A stretch of 20,911 nucleotides of DNA, from positions 1 through 20,911 of the forward strand of contig DAHXMI010000007.1 in assembly GCA_027365565.1 (NCBI GenBank), in the 5' to 3' direction. The notes under the pieces were generated by a model that was not told the origin of the DNA, did not search any database, and saw only the letters and a list, made by a program, of their open reading frames with translations. Source of the stretch: JAMCYG01 sp027365565. Lineage in GTDB: Archaea > Micrarchaeota > Micrarchaeia > Micrarchaeales > Micrarchaeaceae. Below are positions 7,447-15,181 of this stretch, piece by piece. Position numbers and translations under genes: made by a program. Each line of letters opens with the position of its first letter. Position 1 is the stretch's first letter.

Positions 7447-9054
7447 ATGGATGCAGACGTCATGCATGACTCCCACGAGGTACTGGAATCCTATCTGAAG
7501 AACAGCTCCATAGTGCAGCAGCAGATCGACAGCTACAACAGATTCCTGCACATAGGCCTGCCGAAGCTCATAGAGAGCCAGAGCATAATAGAGCCGGACG
7601 TGCCGAACTTCTCAGTCAAGCTACTTGGCATAAGGATAGGAAATCCCGTCGTAATAGAGTCGGATAGCTCGACCAAGCCGATAATGCCCAACGAGGCACT
7701 CGCGAGGAACCTCACCTACGCATCGCCTCTCTACATAACATACGTGCCAGTAATACAGGGGATAGAGAAGAGGGATTCCTACGACGAGATATTCGTTGGC
7801 GAGCTTCCCGTCATGGTCAAGAGCGATCTCTGCTACACGAAGAGCATGACACGCGAGCAGATGATAAATGAGGGCGAAGACCCTGACGATCCGGGCGGCT
7901 ATTTCATAATAAAAGGCACCGAGCGCGTGCTCATAGGCGTCGAGGACCTTGCGCCGAACAGGATAATATGCACCAAAGAGAAGGGCAAGGGCACAGTCAG
8001 CAAGGTGTTCTCGACAAGGTACGGCTTCAGGACGAAGTGCAGCGTTACAAGGGACGCATACGGCGTCTACACGCTTCTCTTCCCGACGCTTACCAAGAGC
8101 ATAGACCTGGTACTGGTACTCAAGGCGCTCGGCCTCACCAATGAGGACATAATGGGCGACATAACGAGCAAGTCCGTCAAGAACGACATGCTGCTCAACA
8201 TGGACCTCAGCACCGCAAAGGAGATGGGCCAGAAGGAAGCCATATTCGAGATAGGCAAGATGGCGGCGCCGAACCAGGCGAAGGAATACCAGATAAAGAG
8301 GGCGCAGCAGCAGCTCGACACGTTCATACTGCCCCATGTCGGCTCAGATCCGAAGATAAGGGGCGAGAAGGGCAGGTATCTCATACGCATGGCCGAGAGA
8401 GCGTCCCTCGTCGCGTACGGCAAGATAAAAGGCGACGACAAGGACCACTACAAGAACAAGAGGATAAAGCTCGCCGGCGACCTCATGGAGGAGCTGTTCA
8501 ACCATGCCCTCAAGTTCTTCGTGCGCGACGTGAAGTACCACATAGAGAGGACTGTCGCGCGCGGCAGGAAGCTCACGTTCAGGACGGCGATAAACCCTGA
8601 CACGATCACGGACAAGATACTTTCGGCGATGGGCACGGGATCATGGCCCGCGGGCCAGAGCGGCGTATCGCAGGTGCTCGACCGCGTCAACTACATCTCG
8701 GCGCTGGCGCACCTTAGGCGTGTCAAGTCTCCTCTGGCAAAGAAGAGGCAGCACTTCAAGGCAAGGGACGTGCACGGCACGCACTTCGGCAAGCTATGCC
8801 CTAGCGAGACCCCCGAAGGAATAGAGGTTGGCCTGACCAGGTATCTGGCGGCCATGGCGAGGGTGACCGTCGGCGCAGACGAACAGATGTTCAAGGACAA
8901 GCTCAAGGAGCTACAGATAATGGATACGTGGCTTGAGGAGTCCGACGAGAAGGAAGCGGACAAGATAAAGAAGAAGATGGAGAAGGAGGCCGAGAAAGAG
9001 GCAAAGGCGGATGCGCGAACAGAGAAAGCCGCTCTCGCGGCCGACTCGAAGTGA
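7447..9054 (+). CDS. rpoB2: DNA-directed RNA polymerase subunit B'' (N-terminal half of split B)
   Basis: 535 aa, corresponding to the N-terminal half of Rpb2. Seen are LARNLTYASPLYITYVPV, GGYFIIKGTERVLIGVEDLAPN (typical of the lobe domain), QSGVSQVLDRVNYISALAHLRR, and the fork-loop motif LCPSETPEGIEVGLTRYLA near residue 455. The C-terminus has a ~45-residue Lys/Glu/Ala-rich tail that I do not associate with canonical B''. The gene ends 10 bp before rpoB1, so B is split as in many Euryarchaeota and some other archaea. GTGATAA just before the ATG acts as ribosome-binding site. The wording of the fork loop (IEVGLTRY) departs from the usual NCGLVKN form. Confidence 0.97.
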   Translation: MDADVMHDSHEVLESYLKNSSIVQQQIDSYNRFLHIGLPKLIESQSIIEPDVPNFSVKLLGIRIGNPVVIESDSSTKPIMPNEALARNLTYASPLYITYVPVIQGIEKRDSYDEIFVGELPVMVKSDLCYTKSMTREQMINEGEDPDDPGGYFIIKGTERVLIGVEDLAPNRIICTKEKGKGTVSKVFSTRYGFRTKCSVTRDAYGVYTLLFPTLTKSIDLVLVLKALGLTNEDIMGDITSKSVKNDMLLNMDLSTAKEMGQKEAIFEIGKMAAPNQAKEYQIKRAQQQLDTFILPHVGSDPKIRGEKGRYLIRMAERASLVAYGKIKGDDKDHYKNKRIKLAGDLMEELFNHALKFFVRDVKYHIERTVARGRKLTFRTAINPDTITDKILSAMGTGSWPAGQSGVSQVLDRVNYISALAHLRRVKSPLAKKRQHFKARDVHGTHFGKLCPSETPEGIEVGLTRYLAAMARVTVGADEQMFKDKLKELQIMDTWLEESDEKEADKIKKKMEKEAEKEAKADARTEKAALAADSK

Positions 9055-9064
9055 GGGTGTTACA

Positions 9065-10924
9065 ATGAGCGATCTCAACGATGCTAAGAAGGAAGGCGGA
9101 AAGCGCAACGGCAAGTGCTATGTGTATCTCGATGGCAAGGCCATAGGCCACGTCAGGGACGGCAAGGCGTTCGCAGAAGAGGTAAGGAAGAACAGGAGGA
9201 ACGGCATCGTGTCCGGCGAACTGAACGTCACTTACATAAGCAGGATCAACGAGGTGCACATAAACGCCGACAGGGGCAGGGCCAGGAAGCCCTACATCGT
9301 CGTCGAGAACGGCGTAAGCAGGCTCACACCCGAACTGAAGCAGAGGCTTAAGAGCAACGAGATAAACTTCAACTACCTTATCAGGCGCGGCGTCATAGAG
9401 TTCCTGGACGCTGAGGAAGAGGAGAACGTGCTCGTGGCCCCGCGTGAAGAGGAGATAAGGCCGGAAACGACGCACCTCGACCCGGATCCGGCGTCAATGT
9501 TCAGCCTCACGGTGAACAACATCGTGTTCCCTGAATACAACACTGTTGGAAAGCACTCTCTCGCATCCGGATCGGTCAAGCAGGGCCAGGGGCTCTACGC
9601 GATCAACTTCAACAACAGGTACGACTCTAGGGCATTTCTCATGTACTACCCCCAGAGGCCCGTAGTCAACACCTCCGTTTACAGGACCCTCAATCTTGAG
9701 AAGCATGCATCAGGCCAGAACTTCGTGGTCGCACTGTCAACGTACTACGGCTACAGTATGGATGACGCCACGATACTCAACAAGGCGGCCGTGGAGCGAG
9801 GCTTGGGAAGGGCCGCATACTTCAAGTCTTTCATAGACGAGGAGCGCAGGTATCCAGGAGGCCAGCAGGACACGTTCAAGATACCGCCCGCTACAGCTGA
9901 GGGATATCTTGGCGAGCACGCATATTCGAAGCTGTCCGAGGACGGCATAATAGAGAAGGAGCAGAGCGTCTCCGAAGGCGATGTGATAATCGGCAAGGTT
10001 TCGCCGCCCAGGTTCATAGAGGAGCAGACCGGCATAGGCATGACCGAAGAGCGCGGGCGCGACAACTCGACCTCGCTGCGCGCCAACGAAGAGGGAGTCA
10101 TAGACGACATAGTCATAACAGAGACAACTGGCGCGACCAAGCTGGTCAAGGTCAGGATGAGGAGCCAGCGCATACCTGAAATAGGGGATAAGTTTGAGTC
10201 AAGGCACGGCCAAAAGGGAATAGTCGCGCTTCTCGTGCCGCAGGAAGACATGCCTTTCACAAAGGAGGGCGTCATACCTGACATGCTGCTCAACCCTACA
10301 AGTATACCAAGCAGAATGACGTTCGGCCACATGCTTGAGACAATGGCCGGCAAGGTTGGTGCGATGCAGGGCAATACCATAGACGGTACCCCATTCTCGG
10401 GCAAGAAGGGCAAGGACAGGATAGACGAATACGGTTCAATTCTCGAGGGCTTCGGGTTCGACAAGTTCGGCGACGAGGTTCTTTACGACGGCCGCACCGG
10501 CAAGCCGTTCCCTGTGAAAATGTTCCAGGGGGTTGTATTCTACAACAGGCTGCTGCACATGGTAAGCCTAAAGCAGCAGGTAAGGTCCAGGGGACCGGTG
10601 CAGATACTTACAAGGCAGCCCACAGAGGGCAAACCGAGGCGCGGAGGCCTCAGGTTTGGAGAGATGGAGCGTGACGCCCTCGTAGGGCACGGCGCGTCGC
10701 TGCTGCTCAAGGAGCGTATGCTGGAGCAGAGCGACAAGTGGGAGGTATGGGTGTGCAAGAAGTGCGGCGACATAGGCTACTATGACTACGTCAGGAACAT
10801 GCCTGTGTGCCAGGTCGACGGCCCCGGCTCTCTGGTGAGCCTGGAGATAAGCTATGCGTTCAAGCTGCTGCTCGACGAGATAAAGGCGATGCACATACTA
10901 CCGAAAGTTACGGTGAACGATTGA
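9065..10924 (+). CDS. rpoB1: DNA-directed RNA polymerase subunit B' (C-terminal half of split B)
   Basis: 619 aa. The ATG at 9065 follows GGGTGTT at the usual offset; an in-frame start at 9011 would overlap rpoB2. Conserved blocks include GDKFESRHGQKGIVALL, PDMLLNPTSIPSRMTFGHM, the clamp-side GGLRFGEMERDALVGHGAS and the C-terminal SYAFKLLLDEI. Three oddities: the usual SPRNxYQxAM segment reads VGKHSLASGS, with Lys163 at the expected NTP-phosphate-contact Arg; the usual GYNxED motif reads GYSMDD (Asp233 for Glu); and the C-terminal zinc site has Cys564, Cys567 and Cys582 but Met579 where the third Cys is expected. Everything else suggests a functional subunit. rpoA1 follows after 24 bp. Confidence 0.97.
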   Translation: MSDLNDAKKEGGKRNGKCYVYLDGKAIGHVRDGKAFAEEVRKNRRNGIVSGELNVTYISRINEVHINADRGRARKPYIVVENGVSRLTPELKQRLKSNEINFNYLIRRGVIEFLDAEEEENVLVAPREEEIRPETTHLDPDPASMFSLTVNNIVFPEYNTVGKHSLASGSVKQGQGLYAINFNNRYDSRAFLMYYPQRPVVNTSVYRTLNLEKHASGQNFVVALSTYYGYSMDDATILNKAAVERGLGRAAYFKSFIDEERRYPGGQQDTFKIPPATAEGYLGEHAYSKLSEDGIIEKEQSVSEGDVIIGKVSPPRFIEEQTGIGMTEERGRDNSTSLRANEEGVIDDIVITETTGATKLVKVRMRSQRIPEIGDKFESRHGQKGIVALLVPQEDMPFTKEGVIPDMLLNPTSIPSRMTFGHMLETMAGKVGAMQGNTIDGTPFSGKKGKDRIDEYGSILEGFGFDKFGDEVLYDGRTGKPFPVKMFQGVVFYNRLLHMVSLKQQVRSRGPVQILTRQPTEGKPRRGGLRFGEMERDALVGHGASLLLKERMLEQSDKWEVWVCKKCGDIGYYDYVRNMPVCQVDGPGSLVSLEISYAFKLLLDEIKAMHILPKVTVND

Positions 10925-10948
10925 ATTTTCTAAAGGAGGCGCGTGCTC

Positions 10949-13597
10949 ATGAAGGCTGAAGCAATCAACGATATAAGATTCACGGTGATATCACCGGAAA
11001 GGATAAGGAAGATGAGCGTTGCAAAGCTCATAGTGCCAGACGCATATAACGAGGACGGCTATCCGATAGACGGCGGTCTGATAGACCAGAGGCTCGGGGT
11101 CATAGAGCCCGGCCTGAGGTGCAAGACCTGCGGCGGACGCGCCAAGTCGTGCCCCGGCCACTTCGGCCACATAGAGCTGGTCAGGCCGGTGGTGCATCCG
11201 GCATACGCTAAGACAATATACATGCTTCTGCAGTCGACGTGCAACAGCTGCCACAGGGCACTCATGAGCGAGAACGCAATAAAGGAGCTGAGGCCGGTCA
11301 TCGAGACGATGACAATAGACGAGAGCGATGAGGTGCTCAAGGCTGTCGAGGGGCAGCTGCCCCAGAAGGCGTCAGCAACGGCAGGCAACGGCGCTCAGGC
11401 TGCATCAGCAGCGCAGAACGGCAGTGCGACTTCAGCCAATCACTCAATGGTAATATCAGCTAGCGTCTCTGCGATAAAGAGGCTCAAGTCCGTGAAGGTA
11501 TGCCCGCACTGCAAGGCGCAGCAGGCCAAGATCAAGTTTGAGAAGCCGACAAGGTTCATGGTAGGCAGCGAGACGCTCAGGCCGGATGACGTGCGCGACT
11601 GGCTCTCTAAGATATCGGAGGACGACCTCATGCTGTTCGGCATAGACCCGAAGGCGACGAGGCCTGAATGGTTCGTGATAACAGCGCTTCTCGTGCCTCC
11701 CGTAAACGTAAGGCCATCAATAACACTCGAATCGGGAGAGCGCAGCGAGGACGACCTCACCCACAAGCTCGTTGACATAATGAGGGTCAACAGGAAGCTG
11801 GAGCAGGACATAGACGCGGGCGCTCCGCAGATAATAATAGACGACCAGTGGGAACTTCTACAGTACCACGTCACATCATATTTCGACAATGAGACGGCAG
11901 GCATACCTGTCAGCAGGCACAGGTCGGGCAGGCCGCTCAAGACGCTCGCGCAGAGGCTGAAGGGCAAGGAGGGAAGGCTGAGGTACAACCTTTCCGGCAA
12001 GAGGGTCAACTTCTCGGCGAGAAGCGTGATAACTCCGGACCCGAGGCTCTCGGTCAACTCGGTAGGCATACCTATAGACATCGCGAAAGGCATGACAATC
12101 CCACTGTACGCCACGAAATGGAACCTGGAGGAGCTGAAGGGATGGATGCAGAGGACCGAGTACCCGATGGTGATAAACACCATATCAAAAGAGGGCGTCA
12201 GGAAGAGGATAACCGAGACGAACAGGGAGGAACTGCTTGCGGCCCTGGAGCCCGGCACGGTGATAGAACGCCAGCTCATAGACGGCGACATCGCGCTCTT
12301 CAACAGGCAGCCCACGCTGCACAGGGTATCGATAATGGCACACATCGTCAAGGTGGTGCCCGACAAGACTATAAGGCTCAATCCATCGATAGCGCACCCG
12401 TACGGGGCGGACTTCGACGGGGACGAGATGAACGTCCACATACCCCAGACCCTTGAGGCGCAGGCCGAGGCGAGGTACCTGATGCAGCCGAAGCTGCTGC
12501 TCATGTCAGCCAAGGACAGCGCGCCGATATCGAGCCTTTCGGAAGAGCAGGTAATGGGGATGTACCTGCTAACGCAGGACGCCACACAGCTGGATCGCGT
12601 CGAGGCCACTGAACTTCTCTCGTACGTGGGCATAACGGAACTGCCTGAGCCACTCAAGAACGGGAAGTACAGCGGCAAGTCCCTGTTCTCCATGCTGCTG
12701 CCGGAAGACTACAGCACGGAACAGAAGGCAGGCAAAGAGAACGTAGTGACGATAAAGGACGGCAAGCTCAAGTCAGGCATCATAAACCACAGCGCGGTCG
12801 GAGGCCACGGCTTCCTCATAATGGAAATATTCGACCAGTACGGGCCAGACTACACCGAAGCCTTCCTGACAAGGTCGATAAACCTCGCGCTCAAGTACAC
12901 ATACACGCGCGGCATAACGATAAGCATCCGCGACTTCTACATAACCGATGAGATGAGGAAGGAGCGCGAGAAGTTGATAGAGTCCGTCAAGAGCAACGCG
13001 CTCACGGTGATGAACAACTACGACAAAGGCAAACTCGAGGCCCAGCCCGGCTACACTGTGAAGGAGACGTACAAGATGCTGCTTCTCGCGGAACTCGATT
13101 CTGCAAGAGACCTCGCCGTGTCGATAGTCAACAAGCACTTCGACTACACGAACAACCTGTTCCTGATGTCTGAGGTGCACGTGAGGGGAGACATAAGGAC
13201 GATAGTGCAGACCAGCCTGCTGCTCGGCCAGCAGAACGTTAGGTCCGACAGGCCGACGCGCGGCTACTCCGGCAGGGCAATACCTTACATCGCGAAGAAC
13301 GAGGATACCCCTGAGGCGAAGGGCTTCATAAAGGACAGCTTCTTCGACGGGTTGAAACCAATGGAGCTATACCTCCACGCGATGGGTGCCAGGGCATCAA
13401 TGCAGTCCAAGTCCCTGATTACCGCAGTAAGCGGATACCTGATGAGGAGGCTGATAAACGCCATGCAGGACTTCTACGTTGAGAAGGACATGAGCGTGAG
13501 AGGCGCAGGCGGCGCACTGCTGCAGACCGTATACGGCGGCGACGGGATAGACCCGATGATGGCAGGCGCAGCGAACGCGGCGAAGAAAAAGAAGTGA
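10949..13597 (+). CDS. rpoA1: DNA-directed RNA polymerase subunit A' (largest subunit, N-terminal part)
   Basis: 882 aa from the ATG at 10949; the GTG at 10943 lies only 3 nt from the AGGAGG and is less likely. The zinc motif CKTCGGRAKSCPGHFGHIEL and a second site (CNSCH ... CPHCKAQQ) are present, separated by an Ala/Ser/Asn low-complexity insert (~136-165). The switch/lid region KRVNFSARSVITPDPRLS is conserved. The catalytic loop reads GADFDGDEM: Mg-binding Asp488, Asp490 and Asp492 are intact, but Gly487 stands where Asn is nearly universal. The bridge helix (812-835) is also divergent, with ARASMQSKSLIT in place of the usual GREGLxDTAVKT before SGYLMRRL. The subunit ends YGGDGIDPMM plus a Lys tail, the normal A'/A'' split point. 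Confidence 0.97.
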   Translation: MKAEAINDIRFTVISPERIRKMSVAKLIVPDAYNEDGYPIDGGLIDQRLGVIEPGLRCKTCGGRAKSCPGHFGHIELVRPVVHPAYAKTIYMLLQSTCNSCHRALMSENAIKELRPVIETMTIDESDEVLKAVEGQLPQKASATAGNGAQAASAAQNGSATSANHSMVISASVSAIKRLKSVKVCPHCKAQQAKIKFEKPTRFMVGSETLRPDDVRDWLSKISEDDLMLFGIDPKATRPEWFVITALLVPPVNVRPSITLESGERSEDDLTHKLVDIMRVNRKLEQDIDAGAPQIIIDDQWELLQYHVTSYFDNETAGIPVSRHRSGRPLKTLAQRLKGKEGRLRYNLSGKRVNFSARSVITPDPRLSVNSVGIPIDIAKGMTIPLYATKWNLEELKGWMQRTEYPMVINTISKEGVRKRITETNREELLAALEPGTVIERQLIDGDIALFNRQPTLHRVSIMAHIVKVVPDKTIRLNPSIAHPYGADFDGDEMNVHIPQTLEAQAEARYLMQPKLLLMSAKDSAPISSLSEEQVMGMYLLTQDATQLDRVEATELLSYVGITELPEPLKNGKYSGKSLFSMLLPEDYSTEQKAGKENVVTIKDGKLKSGIINHSAVGGHGFLIMEIFDQYGPDYTEAFLTRSINLALKYTYTRGITISIRDFYITDEMRKEREKLIESVKSNALTVMNNYDKGKLEAQPGYTVKETYKMLLLAELDSARDLAVSIVNKHFDYTNNLFLMSEVHVRGDIRTIVQTSLLLGQQNVRSDRPTRGYSGRAIPYIAKNEDTPEAKGFIKDSFFDGLKPMELYLHAMGARASMQSKSLITAVSGYLMRRLINAMQDFYVEKDMSVRGAGGALLQTVYGGDGIDPMMAGAANAAKKKK

Positions 13598-13601
13598 TAT
13601 T

Positions 13602-14690
13602 ATGAAGAAGGAAGAGAAGGTCAACGAGAGGTACAACGTCGCGTACGGCGAAGCAGTCGGAACAGTTGCGGCGCAGTCGCTCGGGGAGCCGACTACGCAG
13701 ATGGTCCTCGGGTCTCTGCACACTGCAGGAATCAAGACCATAGTCACGACTACAGGCCTGCCGAGGATGATGGAGATCGCAGACGCAAGGAAGAGGCCGA
13801 AGAGCCCGATGATGGTAATACATTTCGATGGCAAGATAAGCAAGGACTATGAGAAAGTGAGGGCGATAAGGTACAAGCTCGAAGAGGTCCGACTCTCCCA
13901 GCTCATCGAAGGCTATGAGGAGGATTTCAGGACAGGCAGCCTGATTATAAGGCTCGACAAGTCCAAGCTCGAAGCGTACGAGATAACACCCAAGAAGGTG
14001 ATGAACGCGTTCGAGTCGAAGTCGACAGTCGAGGCTACTCTTGTCGACAATTCCACCATAAGGGTGAAAGCAAAGAAATCGAAGAGCGAGAAGGAGACAG
14101 CCGCCAGCGAGAGCAAGATAAAGTATTACAGAATGACGTTCATGAACGCGCTTTCGACCGTTGTCTCAGGCATACCGGGCATAATAAAGGCGGTGACCGA
14201 CATGTACGATGACGGCACCTTCTTTATCAAGACCGCAGGCAGCAACATGGAAGAAGCGATGAAGATAGACGGCATAGACAAGTGGAACATAAGGTCTAAC
14301 GATCCGTTCGAGGTAATGAAGGTCTACGGCATCGAGGCGGCGAGGAACACGATCGCGAACGAGATGTACGAGGCGATAACCACAAACGGGGCGAACGTCA
14401 ACTTCAGGCACATGTCCCTTCTCGCGGACACGATGACATACATGGGCCACATAAGCAGCGTCGGAAGGCACGGCGTCGCCGGCGAGAAGAGGTCCGTATT
14501 CGCGAGGGCCGCCTTCGAGGAGACGGTCAAGCACTTCGTCAACGCGAGCGTCTTCGGCGAGTATGACATGCTCACCGGCGTGAGCGAGAACATACTTATC
14601 GGAAAGCAGATCGGCGTCGGCACCGGCCGCGTGCATCTCAGCGTCAGGAAGGAGGACCTCCAGAAGCTGAAGAAGGCCGCGGAGAAGTAG
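13602..14690 (+). CDS. rpoA2: DNA-directed RNA polymerase subunit A'' (largest subunit, C-terminal part)
   Basis: 362 aa, 4 bp after rpoA1, with GTGATA spanning the junction as ribosome-binding site. GEAVGTVAAQSLGEP is followed by the trigger loop QMVLGSLHTAG (33-43). Gln33, Leu36 and the catalytic His40 are conserved, but Gly37 and Leu39 replace residues usually Arg/Asn and Phe. GLPRMMEIADARK and the C-terminal MTYMGHISSVGRHGV region are typical. A Lys/Ser/Glu-rich stretch (~149-173) marks a variable loop. Last gene of the rpo operon. The ribosomal protein L30e, NusA, S12 and S7 genes that often follow in archaea are absent here. Confidence 0.97.
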   Translation: MKKEEKVNERYNVAYGEAVGTVAAQSLGEPTTQMVLGSLHTAGIKTIVTTTGLPRMMEIADARKRPKSPMMVIHFDGKISKDYEKVRAIRYKLEEVRLSQLIEGYEEDFRTGSLIIRLDKSKLEAYEITPKKVMNAFESKSTVEATLVDNSTIRVKAKKSKSEKETAASESKIKYYRMTFMNALSTVVSGIPGIIKAVTDMYDDGTFFIKTAGSNMEEAMKIDGIDKWNIRSNDPFEVMKVYGIEAARNTIANEMYEAITTNGANVNFRHMSLLADTMTYMGHISSVGRHGVAGEKRSVFARAAFEETVKHFVNASVFGEYDMLTGVSENILIGKQIGVGTGRVHLSVRKEDLQKLKKAAEK

Positions 14691-14765
14691 AGGGGCCGGC
14701 ACCCTCCGCAAGAGGCATCGTAAAATGTAAATCTTTAAAATATGTTCCATCTCTTATTATAGCGT

Positions 14766-14785
14766 CGCACATCGTGCGTTATATG
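14766..14785 (+). promoter_or_regulatory. Palindrome next to a TATA box upstream of lsm
   Basis: CGCAC (14766-14770) and GTGCG (14774-14778) form a perfect 5-bp inverted repeat with 3-bp spacing, directly followed by TTATATG (14779-14785). The TATA-like element would start transcription near 14808 with a ~19-nt leader. A second AT-rich candidate, CTTTAAAATATG, lies at about 14733-14744. The palindrome occupies the BRE position and could be an operator. Confidence 0.45.
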
Positions 14786-14826
14786 TTATGTACTGCGTAT
14801 TAGTATTATTGTCTTAGGTGTGAAAA

Positions 14827-15051
14827 ATGCAACAGGAAAGGCCGTTCGATCTTCTGAACAAGTCCATAGGCAAGCAGGTGCTGGTGCAGCTCAAGAGCAA
14901 CACGAGCATCCGAGGCAAGATAACGTCGTTCGACGCACACATGAACATCGTCATGGAGGAAGCGGAGGAACTGAACAGCGGCGAGCTCAAGGCGAAGCTC
15001 GGCACCATACTTCTGCGAGGAGGCAACATAATCTTCATATCGCCGGTGTGA
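14827..15051 (+). CDS. lsm: Archaeal Sm-like protein (SmAP/Lsm)
   Basis: 74 aa. The Sm1 motif includes KQVLVQLKSNTSIRGKITSF and DAHMNIVMEEAEE (~16-47), and the Sm2 motif is LLRGGNIIFISPV at the C-terminus, both with the conserved Gly and Asn residues. Family members form hexa- or heptameric rings that bind U-rich RNA. GGTGTG lies at 14817-14822 before the ATG. It has its own candidate promoter, but read-through from rpoA2 136 bp upstream is possible. tRNA-Ala lies 52 bp downstream on the same strand and might share its transcript. Confidence 0.95.
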   Translation: MQQERPFDLLNKSIGKQVLVQLKSNTSIRGKITSFDAHMNIVMEEAEELNSGELKAKLGTILLRGGNIIFISPV

Positions 15052-15103
15052 TATGAAAGAAGGGGATGCCAGACACCAATTCAAACGGTCTGCTTATCCT
15101 AAT

Positions 15104-15175
15104 GGGCTCTTAGCGCAACGGTAGCGCGCTTGCCTGGCAGGCAGGAGGTTGCGGGTTCAAATCCCGCAGAGTCCA
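15104..15175 (+). tRNA. tRNA-Ala (anticodon GGC)
   Basis: 72 nt folding as a canonical cloverleaf. Acceptor GGGCTCT pairs with AGAGTCC, including the G3-U70 wobble that specifies alanine. D stem GCGC/GCGC, anticodon stem CTTGC/GCAGG with loop CTGGCAG (anticodon GGC at 15136-15138), T stem GCGGG/CCCGC with loop TTCAAAT. Discriminator base A at 15175; the 3' CCA is not encoded. A TTTT run (15180-15183) follows. The 3' end lies 6 bp from the stop of the convergent porB gene. Confidence 0.97.
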
Positions 15176-15181
15176 CTCCTT

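Noticed and set aside
9052..9064. A frameshift breaking a single B subunit into two frames
   Set aside because: Split B''/B' is known in many archaea, the B'' tail is a charged extension, and B' has its own Shine-Dalgarno site and start.
11440..12693. A 417-codon open frame on the minus strand inside rpoA1
   Set aside because: The plus strand there encodes conserved RNA polymerase motifs; the antisense frame has no ribosome-binding site or family resemblance and reflects codon bias.
13598..13601. A possible single full-length A subunit broken by a frameshift between rpoA1 and rpoA2
   Set aside because: The split falls at the standard archaeal A'/A'' boundary, with a clear stop, ribosome-binding site and ATG.
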